35,328 nucleotides of DNA, from the NCBI RefSeq assembly GCF_008710145.1, contig NZ_VYKL01000017.1:1-35328 (forward strand), written 5' to 3'. This document shows positions 23,390 to 31,225 of this stretch, piece after piece (the first letter of the stretch is position 1; each line of letters begins with the position of its first letter). The notes under the pieces are model-generated. The model was given only the letters and a program-made list of their open reading frames with translations, made no database searches and had not been told where the DNA came from. Origin of the DNA: Niallia endozanthoxylica (GTDB taxonomy: Bacteria > Bacillota > Bacilli > Bacillales > Cytobacillaceae). The translations under genes were made by a program, and so were the position numbers.

Positions 23390-23596
23390 ATGGATCACAA
23401 CAATCATGATTATAAAACTTATACCGTGACGGGAACAAACATTGAGGAAGTGAAAAGACTAAATGCACATTCAGGTATGTCATACAATGAAGTAAAAGCA
23501 TGGTTGGCACAAACAACAGGTGGAAAGGGTACGCGAATTTATAGTGATACGAATGTGGAAGAAGTGAAGAGGAGAAATCAACAATCAAGCGAGTAA
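23390..23596 (+). CDS. Small spore-protein-like peptide with a duplicated motif
   Basis: 68 residues from ATG 23390, with TGGAGGT at 23374-23380. Two repeats occur: GTNIEEVKRLNAHSG and DTNVEEVKRRNQQSS, joined by MSYNEVKAWLAQTTGGKG. The T-(N/D)-x-(E/Q)-(E/H)-V-(K/R)-x-x-N motif resembles repeats in gamma-type small acid-soluble spore proteins, which serve as amino acid stores in the spore core. The length and lack of Cys agree with this. Assignment is by motif only. A stand-alone gene between two hairpins. Confidence 0.6.
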   Translation: MDHNNHDYKTYTVTGTNIEEVKRLNAHSGMSYNEVKAWLAQTTGGKGTRIYSDTNVEEVKRRNQQSSE

Positions 23597-23658
23597 GGTG
23601 TCAGGCTCCACGAAAAGACAAATGTATCTACATTGTCCAGTTATGGTGCCTGACATCT
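23596..23658. repeat. Long intergenic hairpin element A
   Basis: Arms 23596-23610 and 23644-23658 (GTGTCAGGC core with GCCTGACA) pair at 13-14 of 15 positions. Inside, GACAAATGTA (23617-23626) pairs with TACATTGTC (23629-23637) with one bulge, so nearly the whole 63 nt fold into one long stem. A TTTTTTA tract follows, so it can also terminate the peptide gene. The GTGTCAGGCxCC arm is a sequence I know as recurring between genes in Bacillus genomes. Confidence 0.65.
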
Positions 23659-23730
23659 CATTTTTTATAGTGGGTTTGGGCATAATTAGAAAATAATGAA
23701 TCAAAATGAAATCTTGAGAATGGGTGGGTA

Positions 23731-25098
23731 ATGATGCAGGAACAAAAAAGAGAAATTATTGAAAACTACACGTATCAATACAGTAGAATCCTAAAAAAAA
23801 ATAGCAAGATTGATCCAGAATTATTTGATGAATATGGGGTGAAGCGCGGGCTGAGGGATAAAAACGGTAAGGGGGTACTTGCCGGGCTTACAAAAATTTC
23901 AACCATTGAATCCACAGAAGAAATTGATGGGAAAATCGTACCCATTGAAGGAAGGCTGTACTATCAAGGCTATAATATCCATGATTTAGTTCAAGGGTTT
24001 GTGAATAAACGTTATGGGTTTGAAGAGATTACGTATTTGCTTTTATTTTCGTCTCTTCCTAACGAAGAACAACTGAAGGAGTTTAAAGAAGTTTTAAGGG
24101 ACTCACGAAATTTGCCAAAAAATTTTACAAGAGATGTCATTATGAAGGCTCCTAGTCAAGATATAATGAACTCCTTGACGAAGAGTGTCCTTACATTGGC
24201 TTCATATGATGAGAAAATCAATGATATGTCATTGGAGAACGTATTACGGCAATGTTTGATGCTAATCAGCATGTTTCCGATGCTTTGTGTGTATGGCTAT
24301 CATGCTTATAATCACTTTGAATGTGATGATAGTCTCTATATTCACAGACCAGACGATAAACTTTCCATGGCGGAAAATATCTTAAGAATGCTTCGGCCGA
24401 ATAAACAATATTCAGAGGTGGAGGCTAGAGTACTCGATGTGGCTTTAGTGCTTCATATGGAACATGGCGGAGGAAATAATTCGACCTTTACCACAAGAGT
24501 TGTATCCTCCGCAGGGTCCGATACTTACTCAGTTATTGCGGCTGCCTTATCTTCACTAAAAGGTCCAAAACATGGGGGAGCCAATATCAAGGTAGTCGAG
24601 ATGGTACAGGACATCAAAGCCCATGTGTCAGACCTTAAGGATGAAGAGGAGATAAAAGCCTATCTAACAAAAATTCTCAACAAAGAAGCCTTTGATAAGA
24701 GAGGATTAATCTACGGAATGGGACATGCCGTCTATTCTATCTCTGATCCAAGGGAACAAGTATTTAGGAAGTTTGTTGGAAATCTGGCCGATGAAAAAGG
24801 AAGAAGAGAAGATTTTGAATTATATACGATGATTGAGAAAATGGCTCCAGAAGTCATTGCGAAAGAACGACGCATCTATAAAGGGGTCAGTGCGAATGTT
24901 GATTTCTTAAGCGGTTTTGTTTACAGCATGCTTGATATCCCGGTAGAGCTTTATACGCCACTCTTTGCGATGGCTAGAATCGTCGGCTGGAGCGCTCATC
25001 GCTTAGAAGAACTTATCAATGTAGACAAAATTATTCGACCAGCCTATAAAAGTATCGGATTAGAAAGACAATATACCAATATCCAAGAGCGCGGCTGA
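23731..25098 (+). CDS. Citrate/2-methylcitrate synthase family protein, long form
   Basis: 455 residues, longer than the common 370-residue Bacillus citrate synthases and matching the long clostridial-type form with an extra N-terminal region. Active-site elements are present: LHMEHGGGNNSTFTTR, SLKGPKHGGAN with the first catalytic His, GLIYGMGHAVYSISDPR with the second His, and ANVDFLSG with the catalytic Asp. It condenses acetyl-CoA with oxaloacetate, or propionyl-CoA in 2-methylcitrate synthases. No prpD, prpB or aconitase gene is nearby. ATG 23734 is an alternative start. A terminator follows directly. Confidence 0.88.
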   Translation: MMQEQKREIIENYTYQYSRILKKNSKIDPELFDEYGVKRGLRDKNGKGVLAGLTKISTIESTEEIDGKIVPIEGRLYYQGYNIHDLVQGFVNKRYGFEEITYLLLFSSLPNEEQLKEFKEVLRDSRNLPKNFTRDVIMKAPSQDIMNSLTKSVLTLASYDEKINDMSLENVLRQCLMLISMFPMLCVYGYHAYNHFECDDSLYIHRPDDKLSMAENILRMLRPNKQYSEVEARVLDVALVLHMEHGGGNNSTFTTRVVSSAGSDTYSVIAAALSSLKGPKHGGANIKVVEMVQDIKAHVSDLKDEEEIKAYLTKILNKEAFDKRGLIYGMGHAVYSISDPREQVFRKFVGNLADEKGRREDFELYTMIEKMAPEVIAKERRIYKGVSANVDFLSGFVYSMLDIPVELYTPLFAMARIVGWSAHRLEELINVDKIIRPAYKSIGLERQYTNIQERG

Positions 25099-25130
25099 AG
25101 CAGGAGGCAGGTTCCCCTGCTTCTTTATTT
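25097..25130 (+). terminator. Rho-independent terminator
   Basis: GAAGCAGG (25097-25104), overlapping the stop codon, and CCTGCTTC (25116-25123) form a perfect stem, followed by TTTATTT. Confidence 0.8.
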
Positions 25131-25197
25131 ACAGCATTTGAAAGGGAAGGCGAGAAATCCGTTTCTCTGCTTCTAATGAAAGGATGAGTAGGGAAGA

Positions 25198-25614
25198 ATG
25201 AATAATCTGACGAAAATGAAAATTAATAAGCAGGCTCATGAGGTTTTTGAGGCTTTTGTGGATCCAGCTAAAATCGGGAATTTTTGGTTTTCTTCCAGCT
25301 CAGGAAGATGGGAAGCCGGGAAGACAATTACATTGAGATATGATGAATATGATGCAGAAGTGGTAGTTAAAATCACAGAAATTAAAACAAACGAAAAAAT
25401 TGTTTTTGAAGATGAAGACGGTCATACCACTACAATCACTCTAAAAGAGGAACATCCTTCGACCACAATTATTGAAGTAAATGAAGATGGCTTTGATGAA
25501 AATGATGTTGAGCGTTTAATAGACAATAAGGAAGGCTGGGTTTATATGCTGTCTTGTTTAAAGGCTTACGTGGAATGTGGAATCTCTACTCTACGAGCAT
25601 CATTAGTTAAATGA
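25198..25614 (+). CDS. SRPBCC (AHSA1-like) protein
   Basis: 138 residues in the START/Bet v1-like fold. The pattern is MNNLTKMKINKQAHEVFEAF, then FWFSSSSGRWEAGKTITLRY, then VKITEIKTNEKIVFED, ending in a long C-terminal helix (GWVYMLSCLKAYVE). These small proteins bind hydrophobic ligands or act like the Hsp90 co-chaperone domain Aha1. The ligand is unknown. GGGA precedes the ATG. It lies alone between a terminator and a long hairpin element. Confidence 0.82.
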   Translation: MNNLTKMKINKQAHEVFEAFVDPAKIGNFWFSSSSGRWEAGKTITLRYDEYDAEVVVKITEIKTNEKIVFEDEDGHTTTITLKEEHPSTTIIEVNEDGFDENDVERLIDNKEGWVYMLSCLKAYVECGISTLRASLVK

Positions 25615-25654
25615 TATTTTAGCGGTTCAACTGCTTTATTTTGATGAAATAGAG

Positions 25655-25720
25655 AGGGATGGTTCTCTTGCTTCCTTATTCGAACATTCAGAAAAGGGAA
25701 GCAAGAGAACTGTCCCTTTT
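25655..25720. repeat. Long intergenic hairpin element B
   Basis: Arms 25655-25675 and 25697-25717 pair over about 21 bp, with two non-canonical or wobble positions. The core is GGTTCTCTTGCTTCC with GGAAGCAAGAGAAC. T residues follow, so it can terminate the SRPBCC gene. The arm pattern GG-A-xGGTTCT is shared with element C. Confidence 0.65.
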
Positions 25721-25786
25721 CACATAATTAGCAAGAAGAGGCGAATACTAAGCAAAATGACTATTTTTCATCTGTGGAGGGGAACT

Positions 25787-26758
25787 ATGGTAAAAAAGGA
25801 AAATTTGTTGAAACATGGGAATAAGTCATCTCTTATTGCTTCAATAGTGAATACGATTATAGCGCTAGTTAAAGGTGCTGCTTATCTTTTTACTGGGAAT
25901 GTGGCAATGTTTGCAGAAACGATGCATTCCTTTGGCGATGCAGCAAACCAGTTTTTCGTTTTTATCGGAAGCGCCTTGAGTAAAAAAATGCCAAATGAAC
26001 GTTTTCCAAATGGGTTTGGCCGGCTTGTCAATTTAGTTCTTCTTGGAGCTGTGCTTATTGTTGGCATTATGAGCTATGAAACAATCAAGGAAGGCTACCA
26101 TCACCTCCTTCATCCTACTGAATCTACTGGGATAGCGATTAATCTTTCTGTTTTGACCCTAGCCGTTTTATTGGAGGGATATGTACTTTATAAAGCGATG
26201 AAAGAGATTCTCCATGAAGCTGGAACGGAGGCAAGTGGATTAGGGATTGTTACTAAGAGCTTCGGCAGTTTAAATAGGGCGAAGCCGGCAACAAAGCTTG
26301 TTTTCATGGAGGATTTGGTTGCTACCCTTGGCGGGGTCATTGCTATTATCGGAATCCTGCTTTCCTATTTTGCAGGCCTGCATGCAGCAGAAGGAATTGC
26401 TTCTATCCTCATTGGTTTAATGATGTTTTATGTGGTAGGAAGAGTATTCTTAGATAATGCAAAGGGTGTACTTGGAGAAGCCGATCAAGAATTAGAAGAA
26501 CAAATAGCCCAGTATATTTTTACCAATCCAGAAATTAAAGATATCCAAACACTGTATGCTGTTAAAGAAGGAGAAGATTATCATATTGAAATGAAACTGG
26601 AAATTAATCCTTCACTGACAGTCGCAGAGGCAGATGATATAAAGGATCGAATCGAAGATAAAATTCAACAAATTAAAGGCGTTACCGACGTCATCATTGA
26701 ATTTGACGAAGACGATGGTTTTCAAACATGGGATCGCAATCTACTCCCTGGGAATTAG
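25787..26758 (+). CDS. Cation diffusion facilitator family transporter
   Basis: 323 residues from ATG 25787, chosen for GGAGGGGA just upstream; an earlier in-frame ATG at 25757 has no ribosome site. Five to six membrane helices are followed by a cytoplasmic domain ending in VTDVIIEFDEDDGF. FAETMHSFGDAANQ in helix 2 and FMEDLVATLGGV in helix 5 supply His/Asp transport residues, a form seen in YdbO-type CDF proteins. Unlike the exporter at 9139 it carries HxxxD in helix 2, which favours Zn/Fe/Co over Mn, though this is only inference. It is monocistronic between two long hairpin elements. Confidence 0.86.
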   Translation: MVKKENLLKHGNKSSLIASIVNTIIALVKGAAYLFTGNVAMFAETMHSFGDAANQFFVFIGSALSKKMPNERFPNGFGRLVNLVLLGAVLIVGIMSYETIKEGYHHLLHPTESTGIAINLSVLTLAVLLEGYVLYKAMKEILHEAGTEASGLGIVTKSFGSLNRAKPATKLVFMEDLVATLGGVIAIIGILLSYFAGLHAAEGIASILIGLMMFYVVGRVFLDNAKGVLGEADQELEEQIAQYIFTNPEIKDIQTLYAVKEGEDYHIEMKLEINPSLTVAEADDIKDRIEDKIQQIKGVTDVIIEFDEDDGFQTWDRNLLPGN

Positions 26759-26765
26759 AGTTGAT

Positions 26766-26824
26766 GCATGGGGACTGGTTCTATTACTCCTAATGGGAAT
26801 AATAGAACCAGTCCCCATGCTTTT
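26766..26824 (+). terminator. Very long perfect hairpin (element C), terminator
   Basis: A perfect 21-bp stem, 26766-26786 with 26800-26820, and a 13-nt loop. It starts 8 nt after the CDF stop and is followed by TTTT. The arms contain GGGGACTGGTTCT, the same style as element B. Confidence 0.85.
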
Positions 26825-26860
26825 ACCTATACTTTTATCTGTCAAGGCCTTCATTAATAG

Positions 26861-26889
26861 GAATAAATATGAAAATCTGGTGCATTCTA
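26861..26889 (+). promoter_or_regulatory. Sigma-G-type promoter of the germination operon
   Basis: GAATA (26861-26865), 17-bp spacer, CATTCTA (26883-26889) fit the forespore sigma-G consensus (GHATR, 17-18 bp, CATNHTA). It lies 22 bp before the gerA start. Confidence 0.65.
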
Positions 26890-26911
26890 AAGATAAAAAA
26901 GTGGTGAAATC

Positions 26912-28588
26912 ATGTTTTTATTTCGCCGGAAAAGACAAAAGAAAGCGGGCCGTAAAGCGGAAGCCAAGGAAATTCCGAGTAAGGCTTTAGAAGAAATTGA
27001 AACAAATCGGCTAACAGAATCAATAGAGACAACGATTCAATTTATGAAGGAAATGCTAGCGGGCAGTGATGATTTTGTTGTAAAGCAATTTCGCATTTTT
27101 GGACGTTTTCATGCGGTTCTGTTCTATTTTTCAAACATTACTGATCAAGATCGAATCAATAACGAAATTTTGAAGCCATTAATGTATGTGCCGGAGCATT
27201 TATTACAGAGAGAAATATCGAAGCAAGAGCTTGTAACCGTTCTTATGGAAGAAACTCTTTTTGATAGTCAGACCAAACGCGAACATAGGCTAGATCAATT
27301 AGTTAATGTCATTTTGCGCGGCGAAACCGTTATTATCATTGAGGGAATAGACGAAGCCATCCATATTGGAACGAGGAAAGTTGAAAAACGCTCCATCAAA
27401 TCACCCGAAACAGAACAGGCCATTTTAGGACCACGGGAAAGTTATATTGAGAGCATTACTACGAATATCGCTTTGATTCGTGCCAGATTGCCAACTCCTG
27501 ACCTCTGTATCAAAAAAATGGAAATCGGCCGTCTGACAAAATCAGTGGTTGCGATTTGTTATTTAAAAGGAATTGCCGAGGATAAGGTAATAAAAGAAGT
27601 AGAGAAACGATTATCAGAAATTGATATTGATGCTGTTTTAGATATAGGCTATATAGAACAATTCGTCGAAGATAATCCATTTTCTCCTTTTCCACAAACA
27701 CAAAGCACGGAAAGACCCGATAAAACAGTGGCCAATCTCGCAGAGGGGCGTGTGGCTATCTTAGTAGATGGTTCACCGTTTGCCCTCATTGTGCCCGTTG
27801 TATTTAATCAGTTCTATCAGACCTTTGATGACTATTCGTCAAGATTCTTAATGGGCAGTTTTGCTAGACTTGCCAGGATGCAGGCGTTAGTTTTTTCCCT
27901 TATTTTCCCATCTCTATATGTATCGTTTATCTCATTTAACCCTGAACTGCTTCCGACAGAATTTGCTGTAGCAGTAGCCGGGGGACGGGCGGGTGTTCCT
28001 TATCCGGCAGTTGTAGAAGTATTAATCATTGAGGTAGCGATGGAGGTATTGAGAGAAGCTACTGTCCGGATGCCAAAGCAAGTTGGCGGAGCCCTGTCTA
28101 TTGTAGGGGTGCTAGTAGTCGGAGAAGCGGCCGTTAATGCTGGTCTAGCTAGTCCCATTACGGTTGTCGTCATTGCCTTAACTTCTATCGGTTCTTTTGC
28201 GACCCCAGCTTATGTGGCAGCCTTTGCACTGAGAATGCTTCGTTTTCCAATCCTTATTCTAGCAGGGATTTTTGGTCTTTATGGAGTGGTAGTTGGAATC
28301 ATCTTCATCTTTAACCATATGCTTTCCTTGAAATCATTTGGTGTTCCGTATATGTCGCCAGTAAGTCCAGGAAACGCTCAAGGTTTGAAGGATGTTATTA
28401 TCAGAAGTCCTTTATGGTGGATGCCAAAAAGGCCTGTTTTTTTACAGCCAACAAATCGTGACAGGTTGGGAGAAGTAAAAAATAAAGTGTTACAACATAA
28501 TAAGGTAGGAAATGATCAGCGGGAGGAAGCAAAGAGTGGCGGATTCAAAAGAGGTCACAACGGTTCAAGCGGCGACAATCTTAATTAG
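26912..28588 (+). CDS. GerA-family spore germination protein, A subunit
   Basis: 558 residues. A soluble N-terminal part (about 1-300) carries the family's ETTIQFMKEMLAGSDDFVVKQF and GRVAILVDGSPFALIVPVVF segments. Several membrane helices follow (FPSLYVSFISFNPELLP, GALSIVGVLVVGEAAVNAGL, MLRFPILILAGIFGLYG). A subunits sit in the spore inner membrane and form the ion-conducting part of nutrient germinant receptors. The 3' end overlaps the B-subunit gene by about 50-75 nt. The sigma-G-like promoter upstream places expression in the forespore. Which nutrient is sensed cannot be read from sequence. Confidence 0.93.
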   Translation: MFLFRRKRQKKAGRKAEAKEIPSKALEEIETNRLTESIETTIQFMKEMLAGSDDFVVKQFRIFGRFHAVLFYFSNITDQDRINNEILKPLMYVPEHLLQREISKQELVTVLMEETLFDSQTKREHRLDQLVNVILRGETVIIIEGIDEAIHIGTRKVEKRSIKSPETEQAILGPRESYIESITTNIALIRARLPTPDLCIKKMEIGRLTKSVVAICYLKGIAEDKVIKEVEKRLSEIDIDAVLDIGYIEQFVEDNPFSPFPQTQSTERPDKTVANLAEGRVAILVDGSPFALIVPVVFNQFYQTFDDYSSRFLMGSFARLARMQALVFSLIFPSLYVSFISFNPELLPTEFAVAVAGGRAGVPYPAVVEVLIIEVAMEVLREATVRMPKQVGGALSIVGVLVVGEAAVNAGLASPITVVVIALTSIGSFATPAYVAAFALRMLRFPILILAGIFGLYGVVVGIIFIFNHMLSLKSFGVPYMSPVSPGNAQGLKDVIIRSPLWWMPKRPVFLQPTNRDRLGEVKNKVLQHNKVGNDQREEAKSGGFKRGHNGSSGDNLN

Positions 28589-29645
28589 TACAATTATTGG
28601 AGTAGGTGTCCTGCCTCTCCCGCTGTTTGCTGTAAGAGCAGGGGAGACGGGTGCTCCGTTTATCACTCTTTTAGGAATTGCAATCGCCGCATTTGGATTG
28701 TTTATTGTTACAAAGCTTGGCATTCGATATTCGGATAAATCAATTATCACCTATAGTGAGGATATTCTAGGAAAATGGCTGGGGCGATTTTTTAGCTTAT
28801 TTGTCATTATATTTTTTTCGGTTTTAACAGCTCTTGCCGCGCGTGAGTTCGGAGCTGTCGTTATCACAGCTGTATTGCTTGAAACGCCATTAGAGGTAAC
28901 GGTACTTGTCATGCTTTTATTAGCCGCCATAAGTGCACGAAATACGATGAATACATTTGCCTATATACACAATTTTTACATTCCTATTATTTTAGCGCCA
29001 GTTTTAATTATTGTAGCGTTATCTTTAAAAAATGCGAACTTTCTTAATGTACGGCCATTTTTATCAAGTAACATTCAGGATAGTTTCTTTGGTGCATTAA
29101 CCATTGCTGCATTATTTCAAGGGTCTTTTATCATGACGTTAATTATTCCATCTTTGAAAAATCCAAAGTCGGCGATGAAAGCCAGCTGGTGGGCTATTTT
29201 TATTTCTGGCGGGCTATATGTGTTACTTGTCCTTGCGACTGTGGCCATTTTTGGTGCTGAGGAAATTAAAAGACTGTATTGGCCTACACTAGAGCTTGCA
29301 CGTACGACGTCATTGCCGGGAAATGTTTTACAGCGATTGGATGTTATTTTTATTGCGGTCTGGGTGATTGCTGTGTTTACGACAATTTTTGCTACCTACT
29401 TTTTAACCATACATTCGGTCAAGCAGCTGTTTCGTTTACAGGATCATAAAATGCTTGCTTATTTTATGCTTCCTTTTATTTTTATTTTAGCCATGCTGCC
29501 TGAAAATATTGTCCAATTATATGATGTAATTAAGATTGCCGGAAGGGCAGGTTTAATTGTCACGATTATATACCCAACATTCTTGTTTATGATTGATGTA
29601 CTGAAAAGTAAGAGGAGGAAAAAGGGTGAGTCTAAACAAGCATAG
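28536..29645 (+). CDS. GerA-family germination permease, B subunit
   Basis: 369 residues from GTG 28536, which has GGGAGG (28521-28526) at proper distance. An ATG at 28512 is in frame but has a poorly placed ribosome site. About ten membrane helices follow an APC-type amino-acid permease plan, starting VTTVQAATILISTIIGVGVLPLPLFAVRAG. In GerA receptors this subunit binds the germinant. It overlaps both the A gene (about 50 nt) and the C gene (20 nt), typical of tightly coupled ger operons. Confidence 0.92.
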   Translation: MADSKEVTTVQAATILISTIIGVGVLPLPLFAVRAGETGAPFITLLGIAIAAFGLFIVTKLGIRYSDKSIITYSEDILGKWLGRFFSLFVIIFFSVLTALAAREFGAVVITAVLLETPLEVTVLVMLLLAAISARNTMNTFAYIHNFYIPIILAPVLIIVALSLKNANFLNVRPFLSSNIQDSFFGALTIAALFQGSFIMTLIIPSLKNPKSAMKASWWAIFISGGLYVLLVLATVAIFGAEEIKRLYWPTLELARTTSLPGNVLQRLDVIFIAVWVIAVFTTIFATYFLTIHSVKQLFRLQDHKMLAYFMLPFIFILAMLPENIVQLYDVIKIAGRAGLIVTIIYPTFLFMIDVLKSKRRKKGESKQA

Positions 29646-30855
29646 GTGGAAGCGGCCCCTTTTGTTACTTTTAGTCATAACTCTTTTGCTGTCTCTTATA
29701 ACTGGCTGCTGGGATAGTCGTGAAATCGAAAAGCGTGCGACCATTTTAGCCATTGGGATTGATAATGCCGGGCCAAATGCAGAGGAAAAAGAGGATGAGA
29801 TTAACCATCTAAAAGGAAAGATTCCAATTCCTGAAGAACGAATGATTGAGTTAACTGTGCAAATTGCCATTCCAGGGAGAATTCCATTAGGTCCACAGAT
29901 TGGAGGCGGGGAAAAAAGTCCAGTACTCGTCGTTCGTGCGGTGGGGCATACGTTAGAAGATGCTCTGCTTAATATTCAACAAGAATTGGCAACGGAGGTT
30001 TTTCTAGGTCACTTACGATTAATTGTTTTACATGAAGAATTGGCAAGAGATGGCGTGGGTCGTTTTACTGACTATCTCAGAAGGAACCCCCAAATTCGAA
30101 GAACAGCTTCACTCGTGATTTCTAAGGAGAAAGCTTCAGAATATATGAAGATTAGGCCTGAGTTGGAGCGTGTCCCTTCTCTTTATTTAGCGGAGATGGT
30201 TGACAGTTTAATTCAATTGGGAAAGTTTCCGCCTACTTTTATCGGGATGTTTTGGTCTATTCTTTCAAGCAAGGGACAAGATGCCTATTTGCCCTATTTT
30301 ACAATTAAAGGAAAATCAAATATCCAAATTAACGGTCTTGCCTACTTCAGTGGAGACAAAATGGTTGGAAAGACCCAACCGTTGCAAATTGGCAGTTTTA
30401 TGGCTGGGATTGGGGCAGAACAAGGAGGGTATGGAGTCTTTATTAAAGCTTCTGAGATGGAACAGGCTGTATTGGTGCGTGCAGTAAAACGAAAAACAAA
30501 AGTAAAAGCAAGTTTAAAAAATGGAAAACCGCATATCTTAGTCAAAGTCCATTATGAAAGTGAAATTGAAGAGGTAGAAAGCACTCATCCTTCACATATA
30601 AAAAAGGAATATTTATCAAGTTTTGAAAAGGAATTCTCAAAAGGAGCCGGCCAAAGTTTAGAAAAATTAATTGACGAGACAAAGGAGTCAAAGTCAGATA
30701 TTTTTGGCTTTGGAGAGCATTTTCGGGCAAAATTACCGAAGTACTGGAACAAACAGATAAAAACAAAAAAAAATTGGCAGGATATTTATGAAAATCTTTC
30801 TTGCGAAGTAGAAGTATCGACAAAGATTAGACGGACGGGTATGAAGGCTAAATAG
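29626..30855 (+). CDS. Ger(x)C lipoprotein, C subunit of the germinant receptor
   Basis: 409 residues from GTG 29626, with AGGAGG upstream. The lipoprotein signal ends LLSLITGC, and the typical GCWDSREIEKRATILAIGID follows. The middle contains VLVVRAVGHTLEDALLNIQQELATEVFLGHLRLIVLHEELAR. The C-terminal domain ends with ENLSCEVEVSTKIRRTG. C subunits are attached to the outer face of the spore inner membrane and are required for A-B function. Confidence 0.92.
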   Translation: MSLNKHRWKRPLLLLLVITLLLSLITGCWDSREIEKRATILAIGIDNAGPNAEEKEDEINHLKGKIPIPEERMIELTVQIAIPGRIPLGPQIGGGEKSPVLVVRAVGHTLEDALLNIQQELATEVFLGHLRLIVLHEELARDGVGRFTDYLRRNPQIRRTASLVISKEKASEYMKIRPELERVPSLYLAEMVDSLIQLGKFPPTFIGMFWSILSSKGQDAYLPYFTIKGKSNIQINGLAYFSGDKMVGKTQPLQIGSFMAGIGAEQGGYGVFIKASEMEQAVLVRAVKRKTKVKASLKNGKPHILVKVHYESEIEEVESTHPSHIKKEYLSSFEKEFSKGAGQSLEKLIDETKESKSDIFGFGEHFRAKLPKYWNKQIKTKKNWQDIYENLSCEVEVSTKIRRTGMKAK

Positions 30856-30877
30856 AGGAGGGGGTTCAGTTTAAAAT

Positions 30878-31075
30878 ATGATTGGATTCCTTGGATATGC
30901 TGTATTTATTTTTGAAATCACCGGATGTTTACTATTAATTGAAGATGTGACAGCTTATAAGCATGCCAAATTGAAAAAAGAAAAAAGAACGGCGAAACTA
31001 TTAGGCTGGACAAACATCTCACTAGGTATCATCATCTTTTTATCCAATTGGATCTATCAACAGATAACTTGGTAA
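30878..31075 (+). CDS. Small two-helix membrane protein, probable D subunit of the germinant receptor
   Basis: 65 residues: helix 1 (FLGYAVFIFEITGCLLLI), a charged loop AYKHAKLKKEKRTAKLL, and helix 2 (ISLGIIIFLSNWIY). It begins 22 nt after the C subunit and precedes the operon terminator. Small two-helix D proteins encoded with ger operons in Bacillus modulate receptor activity. The position and layout fit that group. Confidence 0.7.
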   Translation: MIGFLGYAVFIFEITGCLLLIEDVTAYKHAKLKKEKRTAKLLGWTNISLGIIIFLSNWIYQQITW

Positions 31076-31081
31076 GTAAGT

Positions 31082-31120
31082 GCCGGTTCTATGAAATCCT
31101 AAATAACAGAACCGGCCTTT
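31082..31120 (+). terminator. Terminator of the germination operon
   Basis: GCCGGTTCT (31082-31090) and AGAACCGGC (31108-31116) form a perfect 9-bp stem, followed by CTTTTG. Confidence 0.8.
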
Positions 31121-31134
31121 TGAATGAATTTGTG

Positions 31135-31198
31135 TACAACTGTTTACCGCAGTTGTAGTTTAATGGTACAGTCAATATAAGGGAAACTCGCATATAAT
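31135..31198 (+). promoter_or_regulatory. Candidate operator and promoter of the coiled-coil operon
   Basis: TACAACTG (31135-31142) and CAGTTGTA (31150-31157) form a perfect 8-bp inverted repeat with a 7-nt spacer. A TATAAT lies at 31193-31198, 28 bp before the start codon. No clear -35 is seen, which would fit an activator. Confidence 0.4.
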
Positions 31199-31225
31199 AG
31201 AATTTCTATGGAGTTGACATGTTGA

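Noticed and set aside
29553..29870. Minus-strand 105-codon frame
   Set aside because: Shadow of the B/C germination genes.
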